Source: Blastochloris tepida (GTDB lineage Bacteria > Pseudomonadota > Alphaproteobacteria > Rhizobiales > Xanthobacteraceae). Taken from it: a stretch of 64,000 bases of DNA. The notes beneath the pieces were generated by a model that saw only the letters and a program-made list of their open reading frames with translations, was not told the origin of the DNA and made no database searches. Positions 50,501-57,474 of this stretch are shown piece after piece. How positions within the stretch are numbered: position 1 is the stretch's first letter; each line of letters opens with the position of its first letter. The DNA lies in contig NZ_AP018907.1 in the NCBI RefSeq assembly GCF_003966715.1, forward strand, positions 2,840,001-2,904,000, written 5' to 3'. Position numbers and translations under genes: made by a program.

Positions 50501-50968
50501 GAGGTCCTGAGCGGGGAAACCGATGAGGCCGCAACAGTCCTCACCGAACGCGCTCACGACCTCATCCGTGCGCTCGGCCGTTCCCCCGTTGCCGATCCGG
50601 CAACGGGGCTGGCGGCCGAAGAATTGGCCGGCTGCGTCGTCCGAACCTTGGCGCTGCCGGAGATCGCGGCGTTGCGCCCGGCGCTGCACGCCGAGTTTCC
50701 CGTTTACGCCGCCCACGCAGATGATGGCGAGGAAACGGCGACCGCCGGAATCGCGGACGCGCTGACCCTCACCGCCGATGGTCGTCCCGCCATTGTCGTC
50801 GATTGGAAGAGCGACGTGAATCCCGATCCTCAGACCCTCGATCACTATCGCGCGCAGATCCGTGCCTACCTCGACATGACCGGCGCCGAACGCGGACTGA
50901 TCGTGCTGATGACGAGTGGAACTGTCATCCCTGTCCAGCGCATGAACGCGGCCTTCCGGCTACCCTGA
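47567..50968 (+). CDS. AddA/UvrD-like helicase-nuclease
   Basis: The 1133-residue product is an SF1A helicase with a fused nuclease, like AddA/RecB. Helicase motifs: Walker A EAGAGSGKTA (near 31), motif II VDEFQDTDPLQ (near 391), motif III VGDPKQAIYRFRGAD, motif V FTMHAAKGLEWPIV, and motif VI LWYVAATRARELL. The C-terminal PD-(D/E)XK domain has GLILHKLMEEV, GIADALT, VVDWKSD (near 1077) and HYRAQIRAYL. All catalytic residues appear present. It is coupled to the AddB-like gene by a four-base overlap. A chromosomal addAB pair would normally lie elsewhere, so this looks like an accessory copy recruited to defence. Known helicase defence proteins such as GajB are a different, shorter type. Confidence 0.9.
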   Translation: MMSSGARALRDDDARREAISVHDRSFLVEAGAGSGKTAVMAGRIALMLAEGIPPRAIAAVTFTELAASELLSRVREFVADLSAGKIAAELRIALPHGLSQAQQDNLKVGSAAIDEITCSTIHGFCQRLIKPYPAEADIDPGADVMDRDQADLIFREIVDGWLKERLSGESGGILAEMVLQDRDRALTLIRTIAENLRRHRALVAPPASPIDGHLTAFRKAVADFEAFIRRAAASEPETAAVVERFTEMAIALAGLPAATTPSGLIGILISRPNPELCIGSGAFAAYRKKGKWLEAAKHAGLSKADGERLNIAAESHYTACCNAWTSLLEAAAGHVLAALIEEARPILRHYREYKRASAQLDFDDLIFAARDLLRDHDDVRRALGRRFAHVLVDEFQDTDPLQTEIFWRLCGDPAADDGDWTTFRIRPGALFLVGDPKQAIYRFRGADVGAYVQARDAFRAQDPDSLLSISTNFRSCASILTFVNERFETVLSANGQPGFTALDPFHNDPHEGLCVAALDVAGADENGKASAEQQRDAEADAVAELCARLIGSHRILDRRSGAQRLCQAGDIALLAPTGTELWRYEEALECRGIPVATQAGKGLFQRQEVQDLIALTRVLADRRDTLALGALLRGPLVGLSEEELLDIVWALPRSEDEPDRIPRLDLGVDPAAIAHPLARETFEKLQALYRCGNSTTPYELLTQAVDVMRVRPILLGRHRGQAERALANVDLYLNFSTGYAVRGLRAFAEAMTAAWTDEARAIEGRPDAQEEAVALFTMHAAKGLEWPIVIPVNTMTSVMRSDSAVIDRQTGTFYCPVLGVAPGGCDIVRQAEKEELDRERVRLWYVAATRARELLVLPRLDAKPTKSAWIGLVDLSLADLPSIDVSHLPLVQAAASADPGNVQTRDVFAAEAAAIAARQTHLTWLAPSRDESASGAVLQEDEVTIWAGSADDQPRNPETTVAIKGSRERGLILHKLMEEVLSGETDEAATVLTERAHDLIRALGRSPVADPATGLAAEELAGCVVRTLALPEIAALRPALHAEFPVYAAHADDGEETATAGIADALTLTADGRPAIVVDWKSDVNPDPQTLDHYRAQIRAYLDMTGAERGLIVLMTSGTVIPVQRMNAAFRLP

Positions 50969-51528
50969 GAACGAGGGAACTCACGCTCATGCTGTCACTT
51001 CCAAGGATTGATTTCGATAAGGACGAGCAGCGAACTTCACAACCCATCTGAAATCATACCAACGGCCCCAGTCGCTGACGCGTGGGGCCGTTGACACTCG
51101 CGGATTTTCTTTTGGAAAATCAGAGATTTCACGAAAATCCGCGACCGGGACCAACGGTCCGCGTTCGCGGCCGTTGGTATCACATGTCTTCAGCCGGATC
51201 GATTCCGGGTTCGTAGGAACGACATGACGGGTTGGCGTACGCGGGCCGCGTCGGTCACTGTCGGGCGCGCAAGGAGCGCCTCGTCGCTCCGCTCCTGAGA
51301 CGCGAGAGTTGTGGCGTCATGCGCCACCCCATGGATGGTTCCAGAAAACCTGACAGGCCTCTGCAGTTCTTGATTCGATGCGCTCCATCTGAGACGGAGC
51401 ACGGGGGTCGGCGGTGTGGAGGCGGAGTTGCTTCAAGCGCCCACCGGGAGCCATGCGGGCGTGATCGACGGTGAAGCCACGGGCTCGGCGGCAGCGTGCG
51501 TGAGGCGGCACCGGTGCCGGGTTCAGCC
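50969..51528. other. intergenic region between the AddBA-like and Zorya modules
   Basis: It holds the palindromic element at 51056-51180. The remainder, 51181-51528, has no credible gene or clear repeat; the two genes flanking it are convergent. Confidence 0.5.
51056..51180. repeat. 125-bp palindromic MITE-like element
   Basis: Perfect 12-bp terminal inverted repeats (ataccaacggcc / ggccgttggtat). Inside are two further dyads: caacggcccca / tggggccgttg at the left, and cgcggattttc / gaaaatccgcg in the middle. The right end forms its own hairpin, ccaacgg / ccgttgg. It has no coding capacity. A diverged copy lies at 31812-31914. Confidence 0.8.
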
Positions 51529-52608
51529 TCACTGCCGCTTCAGCCAGTCAATATCTCGGTCCTGCGACGACTTGTGGGAAACCAGGACGTCCCAGCATCG
51601 ATCGCTGCGATCAAGACGGGCGTAGACCCGTCCCTGGCTGTCAACGCCGTTTCCCACCTTGCTCTGCTCGATCCAGCCGTCGACCCCCTGCACGGTTTTC
51701 CAGCGCTGGGGCATGGCTGTCTGGCAAGCCTGCAACTCGGCCAGGACGCGGTAGAGTGCCTGCCGATCCGCAAACTCGATCGCAATGGTGTCGAGACAGC
51801 CGCGGACGAGGCGTATGCGCGGCATAAGGACTTTGATGACGTCGGCGATCTCATCGAGGACGCGCCTGGACACACGGAACGCCGCCGGTGAAGCGTCAAC
51901 ACCAGCGGCGGATGTGGCTGACTCGAGTTGAGCCAATGCCGCACTGGCATTCGACTCCGCGATCTCGCGTTGGCGCCGCTCCGTCTCGATGCGTTCCCGC
52001 AAGGCGGCGACCTCTATTGAGCTGGCGCTGCGCTCGGCGAGCAGCAACCGCAAGCGGTCGGCCTCCTCCTCACTGCGGCGCGCCCGCTCGCGCGCGCTTG
52101 CCAGTTCTCCCGTCAGCAGACGCAACCTGAGATCCGTCGCGCTCTCGCGCGAGGCGAGCGTATTCCCGAACAGCGCGGCAAGACGTGCCTCCAGCGCGTC
52201 AGAACCTGACGGCGTGCCGATTCGTACGAACCAGTCGGCCACGAAGCCGTCCACCGGTTCGCCAAGATACCGCCCTGTCCGGATCACCTCGAATCCGGCC
52301 CTGTTCAACTGCGCGGCGGCTTTGTCCGCCTGGAAACTATGGCCCGCGAGCAGGATGTAGGCGGCGTCGGTTCCGGCGATCACGACATAGGATCGGACCG
52401 ACTCCGAGCGGGCCGCCGGGATGGGCGACACGAGAGCGGCCTCGGGCGGGTGCGCTTCGCCGCTGATGTCGATGGCGGCTCCCGACGGCAGGAGCGGGAA
52501 AGCCAAGCCACGGTAGATTGCGGCTTGCCGTCCATCGATCAGTTGCGCTAGCCGACACTCTCGCGCTTCCAGCAGTTGCGAGCCATCGTAGACTGAAACC
52601 AGAGCCAT
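51529..52608 (-). CDS. hypothetical coiled-coil protein divergent from zorA
   Basis: I do not recognise this 359-residue protein. The N-terminal ~160 residues look globular (LVSVYDGSQLLEARE, YVVIAGTDAAYILLAGHSF). Residues ~165-250 form a likely coiled coil rich in Glu/Arg/Leu (LASARERARRSEEEADRLR, VAALRERIETERRQREIAE). The last ~100 residues look globular again and end KSSQDRDIDWLKRQ. The ATG chosen leaves 75 bases to the zorA start; a longer frame would overlap zorA and is rejected. It has no signal or membrane segment. Divergent placement next to zorA suggests an accessory or regulatory role in Zorya, which is inference. Confidence 0.6.
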   Translation of the reverse strand: MALVSVYDGSQLLEARECRLAQLIDGRQAAIYRGLAFPLLPSGAAIDISGEAHPPEAALVSPIPAARSESVRSYVVIAGTDAAYILLAGHSFQADKAAAQLNRAGFEVIRTGRYLGEPVDGFVADWFVRIGTPSGSDALEARLAALFGNTLASRESATDLRLRLLTGELASARERARRSEEEADRLRLLLAERSASSIEVAALRERIETERRQREIAESNASAALAQLESATSAAGVDASPAAFRVSRRVLDEIADVIKVLMPRIRLVRGCLDTIAIEFADRQALYRVLAELQACQTAMPQRWKTVQGVDGWIEQSKVGNGVDSQGRVYARLDRSDRCWDVLVSHKSSQDRDIDWLKRQ

Positions 52609-52683
52609 GGTTGACCGATAAAATTGCAGTTCCAGGCACGCCGTGTCCGGAGGTGCGCTCAGGATATAGGAGAGGTGGAAAAA

Positions 52684-55019
52684 TTGTTCGGAGACCTTGA
52701 TCTTGCGGCCCTCGTCGCCCATCCCGTGACGATCGCGCTCGTCGTGCTGGGGCTCATCGGGTGGGCCGCGCTCTCGGGGCTCTCGCTGTGGCGAGGCACA
52801 GGGCGGCTGGTCCGCTCCCTTGAGCTGGCAACAGACGCAATCGAACGATCCCCAGATCGGCGCGACTTTGGGAGCGACTACGAATCAGTCGCGGAACAGC
52901 TGGAGGGCGATCCAGTCCTCAGCAGCCGCTGGAGCGAGTTCAGTCATTCTCTGATCGCGCGATACGAGCCTTTTCCGCACTATCGCTCGACCACCCGGGC
53001 AGCGGCATGGTTCGATATTGATTTGCTTCGTTCGTCTGCCATCGGGCTCGACCTTCGCTATCATGCGGCTTTGCCGAATCTGTTGGTCGGCGCCGGTCTG
53101 CTGTTCACCTTCGTTGGTCTTGCCTTCGCACTCAGCAGCGCGAGCGGTGTGGTGAATGGCGAGGCGGCGGAACGAACGAAAGCGCTGACCACCTTGCTTG
53201 GTACGGCATCTTTCAAGTTCATCACGTCGTTGGCCGGCCTTACTCTGTCGATAGCATATGCACTATTTAGAAAGCACTGCCTGAAGCAGGCTGAGCGAGC
53301 CCTGGATCGTTTCAATCGGGCCCTGGAATTGCGGGCTCCGCTAATTACACTCGCGGAGCTGCAGCAGGAGGCCAACAATATTCTACGCCAGCAGGCCGAT
53401 CGCCTGGAGACCTTCTCGACGGACCTTGCGGTGAGCATCGGCCAAGCGTTCGACCAAACCTTCGATGCGCGTCTCGGCGAGCACATCCTGCCCCTCAGAG
53501 AAGCCATGGAACGGCTGGCCGAAGGCATGTCCACCCGGACCGAGGATGCGATGGGGCAGATGCTCGACGGCTTCCTGCAACGCCTTCAGGGCGGCGCGGG
53601 CGATCGGATGCAGGACGTGGCGGCGAGTCTCGAACGTCTGAGCGGCCGGCTCGACGGCCTGCAATCGGGCCTTGGCGAGGCGGCGGCTCGCATGGCCCAA
53701 TCCGCCGACACCATGGCAGCCCGCATGGGTGAAGGGGCGGAGGCCGCGCTCTCGCGCATCACGGACCAGATGAGCGGGCTTGCCGAGACCTTGCGCTCGG
53801 TCGCGGACGAAACCCGTGGGGCGGGAGCCCAGGCCGGCCGCGAATTGGCGGAACGTTTGACGACGGCGGCAGGCGGATTCGAGGAGGCCGCGCGCGCCAT
53901 GACAGGGGCGCTTGCGCAGGCTGCCGAAGACTCGCGTATTCGTATGGGACAGCAGACAGAGGAGAGTGCGGCGCGCCTTGCCCAGCAGGTGGAGGCAATG
54001 ATGGGTGAGCTGAGAGGGCTCGCCGAGCAGAGCCGGACAGCCGGCACGGACGCCATTCAGGCGGTCGCGGAGCGCATCGGCCACGCAGCAGCGGGCTTTG
54101 AGGCAACGGCCGCAAAGGCGCCGAAGTCCTCGAACGCGCGGCGTCCGACACCGGCGGCGCGTTGGGCCGCGGCGCCGAGCAGGCCGTCGAGCGCATCGCT
54201 GAAGCGACCGAAGGCATGCGAGATGAGATGCGCGGTCTCATCCAGGAGTTCAAAGGTGCGGCGGTCAGCGCCGGCGAGGTGTTGGAGAAGAGCGGTACGG
54301 CAGGAGCCGCAGCCGTCGGCGCGAGCCTGAACGGAGCGGGCCAGGCGGTCGCGGCAGCGCTTACCAGCGCCTCCGAAGCCCTTACCGGCGCCGGGCAGGC
54401 GGCAGGCGCCGCCTTGCAGCGCGGGGGCGAGGCGGCAGGCGCCCGGCTCGACCAGGCTGGTTCGGGTTTCGGTGGCCGGGCCGAGACCCTGGCGCAACAG
54501 GTCGCAGCTCTGACGACGGCGACCAACGGCATCGTGCTGCGGCTGACCGAGTTCGAGCAGGCCGCGGACAAGGCGGCGCAACCCTTGACGGCCTCCGCGA
54601 CCGACCTGCGTGCCGCTGGCCAAGCCGCCCGCGCGGCTGTCGAGCCTCTCGGCCAAGCCGCGCAGGCGGTGGGGCGCGCGGCGGATCAGATTGCAGGTGC
54701 CGGGCAGCGGCTTGAAAGCACGCAGGCCGCGGCCGGTCGTCTTGCCGAGAACCTTACGCAGGCAGTCGGCCGATTCGAGGGGGTGGATCGCGACCTCGCC
54801 CGTGTCCTTGGCGAATTGCAGGTCGGCCTCCAGGGCTTCACAGAGCAGGTCGCCAAGACTGTCAAGCAGACCGACGACAACCTCGGCAAAGCCGCAGGCC
54901 AGCTCGGAAACGCGGTGAAGGATCTCGAAGCGGTTCTCGAACCCTTGGCAGACGTTCTGCCCTCGCGGCCCCACGGCGGAGCGCCCGCCGGCAACGGTCC
55001 TGGCCTGGGGAGGCCCTGA
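52684..55019 (+). CDS. zorA: Zorya type I ZorA, MotA/TolQ-like membrane subunit (frameshifted)
   Basis: ZorA and ZorB form a proton-driven membrane motor; the long ZorA tail extends into the cytoplasm and is thought to recruit the effector genes. The N-terminus has membrane helices (TIALVVLGLIGWAALSGLSLW; PNLLVGAGLLFTFVGLAFAL; SFKFITSLAGLTLSIAYAL) and then an extended Ala/Glu/Gln-rich helical tail. The frame is interrupted near 54114: the first part reads to about codon 477, then translation matches one base earlier (AEVLERAASDTGGALGRGAE) to the stop at 55019. A sequencing error or a real inactivating deletion are both possible. The start is a TTG with AGGAGAGG six bases upstream; a TTG at 52624 lacks this. 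Confidence 0.85.
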
Positions 55020-56020
55020 TGACGGCGGCCAACGACAACGCGGAGGAAGGCGGAGAGGGCTATTTCGCCTCGGTCAGCGATCTCATGGTTGGCATCCTCT
55101 TCGTCTTTCTCCTCATGCTCACCGTGTTCGCGCTCAATTTCCGGGATGACGAGGACAAGCAAAAGGTCGCACTTGCCGAGCTTGTGGCGGCGCGGGCCGA
55201 AGCCGAGGAGGCACGCCGTGCCGCCGACGCAGAGCGCCGCAAGGCGACAGCCGCTCAGCAGGAGGCCGCGCGGGAGAAGGAAGCCGCCGACGCGCAGCGC
55301 CTGAAGAACGAGGAGCTGCGCCGGCTCTTGCAGCGGGCCGTTGCGCGCATGACCGAGGAACTGGAAGGTCGACAAGCCGCCAGAAAGCGCCTGCTTTCGA
55401 CCCTGGAGCGACGCCTGCGCGACGATGGCCTCACCGTCATCATCGATCCCGACTCCGGCATTCTGCGGCTGCCGGAGCAACTGTTGTTCGAGAAGGGGCA
55501 GTCGGAGCTCGGCGTCATCTCCGGCCGAGGTGTCGTTCCCGCAAAGCTCGCCGAAGCGCAAGGCAACCTTGCCAAGCTTGCCCGTGCGCTGGGAGACGTG
55601 TTGCCCTGCTTCAGCCGGAGCGATCGCACGGCCAGCTGCGGCGAGCAGGATCGTTCGACGCTGGAAGGCGTCCTGATCGAGGGGCATTCCGACCGGCAGG
55701 GCTACCGCATCGGCGGCCGTGTTCTTTCGGTTGAGGAATCGCGCGACCTCAACGACCGCCTCTCGGTCGAGCGGGCCCTGACCGTCTTCAAGGAATTGCG
55801 CCAGCGGAACGGTCTGGACGGGCTTCGCAATTCCAGCGGCTTCCCGTTGCTGGCCGTGTCGTCCTACGGCGATCGGCGTCCGATCGCGAGCGGCGACACG
55901 GAAGAGGAGTTTCGGCTCAATCGTCGCATCGATCTGCGCTTCCTCCTCTCCTCGCGCACGTCGGATGAGCTGCAGCGCCTCGTCGACGAGATCCGTCCAG
56001 CGCTCGGAGACGGATCGTGA
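55019..56020 (+). CDS. zorB: Zorya ZorB, MotB/OmpA-like subunit
   Basis: Partner of ZorA in the membrane motor, anchored to peptidoglycan through an OmpA-like domain. The 333-residue product has one N-terminal helix with an ion-path Asp (SVSDLMVGILFVFLLML, D21), a coiled coil (residues ~45-130, Ala/Glu/Arg-rich) and a C-terminal OmpA/MotB domain (LEGVLIEGHSDRQGYRIG near 220; SVERALTVFKEL; YGDRRPIA). It overlaps the zorA stop by one base and the zorC start, so the genes are coupled. Confidence 0.93.
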   Translation: MTAANDNAEEGGEGYFASVSDLMVGILFVFLLMLTVFALNFRDDEDKQKVALAELVAARAEAEEARRAADAERRKATAAQQEAAREKEAADAQRLKNEELRRLLQRAVARMTEELEGRQAARKRLLSTLERRLRDDGLTVIIDPDSGILRLPEQLLFEKGQSELGVISGRGVVPAKLAEAQGNLAKLARALGDVLPCFSRSDRTASCGEQDRSTLEGVLIEGHSDRQGYRIGGRVLSVEESRDLNDRLSVERALTVFKELRQRNGLDGLRNSSGFPLLAVSSYGDRRPIASGDTEEEFRLNRRIDLRFLLSSRTSDELQRLVDEIRPALGDGS

Positions 56021-57474
56021 TGGCGGAATCTTCCACTCTCACGCCGACGCGAGAAGTGCTCGGGCGGCTGGCTGCTGCGGTGAAAGTGCTGCGCGCGACC
56101 AAACTTCCGGAGGCTGAGGCGAGCGCGCAGGCGCTGGTTGATCTGGGTGCAGCCGGGCGTGCGCCCAAGCCGCCGGAAAAGTCCATGCTCGACCAAGCTC
56201 GAAGCAGCATCCTCGCCGCCGCGCAATCGCGCGCGTACACCCAGGTGCCAGCCAAGTATCTGCGCGAAGCGCCGTGGCTGCTGTGGGCGGTCAAGCAGCC
56301 GCTGGCGGGCCTACCCGGTCTTCTCGACGCGGTCGTCGCGCTCGCGATGCGCCATGGCAGCGTGCGTCGCAAGCTCATCCAGGCTTGGCTCCTTGGCTTC
56401 GACGCAAATGCCCCGATGATCGAGGCGGCCGGCCATGCAATCCGCCGCCTCCTGGCGGAGACCCCAGACGCGCGCCTGGACGCGTGGCGCAATGTTGATC
56501 GCGCTCTCAACCTCTTTGACGCGCGTTTCGGCCCTCGCCGCGTAGCCGACGCTATCCTGACGGCTCAGCGGTCCGTTGCGGCCATCCTCCAAGAGGTCGG
56601 GCTCGACGACCCTGTCCAAGCCGGCGGCGGCTATGCCCGTGCCGTGCAGGGCGAGGTGTTGATGCAGTTCGCGACAACCCTGCCGAAGGCCCACCCGGAT
56701 GAGATTGTCGCCCGCTGCCTCGCGTTCCTGGCGCCCGGAGGTAGGTTGCGGTTCGAAGAGCCGGGAGCACAGGGCGCCGTTGCGCGAGGTCTGTTGGCGC
56801 CGTGGCTGCGCGGAGGATCGCCACCTTCGGACGCGACGCGCGCCGAGATTCAAGCCTTCCTGCTCCGCGCCCTCGGCGATCCACGGCTGCGGCCGCAGCA
56901 CTGGAGGGAGGCCGGAGACGAGGCAACCGCGTTGATGCGCCGCTGGCTCGCGCGTGCCTCGCTCAAGCTCTTCTTCGACCTGATCGACGATTACGCACTC
57001 GACGATCATTGGCGTTACCGTGAGGCGTTCTGGGCAGCATGCTTGAACAAGGGGCTGATCGAGGATGCATGGTTGGCCCTCGGCAAGCGCGTCTTTGCCT
57101 CTGCCCGCGCTCTCAAAGACCTGAACGGCGCTTATGCACGCCTTGAGGGTGCGAGCGGCGATCAATCCGTTCTGCTGATGCGCATCGGCAGCTACGTCTT
57201 CTGCGACTGGAGTCACAACGGAAAGCTGCGTGCTTGGCAGGCGGATTGGAAGAATGCGCCTCACCTCGGTGCCAGGAGCTACAGCCGTGATGACCTGACG
57301 GGCAAGGGTTTGCCATTTCCACCCAACGCACAGTTCGGCTCCCGGGGCGCACCCGATGGCGACGGACTGAGCCATATCGGCTCGAAGCGAAGCTACTGGC
57401 AGGGCAGCGCCGCGGAACTCATCGCCCGCCGCACCGGCGTTCGCCTCTCTCCCACGGATTGGATGCCGCGTTGA
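56020..57474 (+). CDS. zorC: Zorya type I ZorC (EH_Signature domain)
   Basis: Cytoplasmic effector-side protein of type I Zorya. The 484-residue product is largely helical and includes the C-terminal EH_Signature-type region (GASGDQSVLLMRIGSYVFCDWSHNGKLRAW-like sequence, with conserved Trp and His). No membrane segment or nuclease motif is visible. A GTG at 56017 is an alternative start. The stop overlaps the zorD start by 16 bases. Identity rests mainly on position between zorB and a SNF2 helicase, plus the EH_Signature-like end. Confidence 0.85.
   Translation: MAESSTLTPTREVLGRLAAAVKVLRATKLPEAEASAQALVDLGAAGRAPKPPEKSMLDQARSSILAAAQSRAYTQVPAKYLREAPWLLWAVKQPLAGLPGLLDAVVALAMRHGSVRRKLIQAWLLGFDANAPMIEAAGHAIRRLLAETPDARLDAWRNVDRALNLFDARFGPRRVADAILTAQRSVAAILQEVGLDDPVQAGGGYARAVQGEVLMQFATTLPKAHPDEIVARCLAFLAPGGRLRFEEPGAQGAVARGLLAPWLRGGSPPSDATRAEIQAFLLRALGDPRLRPQHWREAGDEATALMRRWLARASLKLFFDLIDDYALDDHWRYREAFWAACLNKGLIEDAWLALGKRVFASARALKDLNGAYARLEGASGDQSVLLMRIGSYVFCDWSHNGKLRAWQADWKNAPHLGARSYSRDDLTGKGLPFPPNAQFGSRGAPDGDGLSHIGSKRSYWQGSAAELIARRTGVRLSPTDWMPR

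Noticed and set aside
52609-52722. Upstream extension of the coiled-coil gene to 52722
   Set aside because: It would overlap the zorA ribosome site and start; the extra residues have no supporting features.
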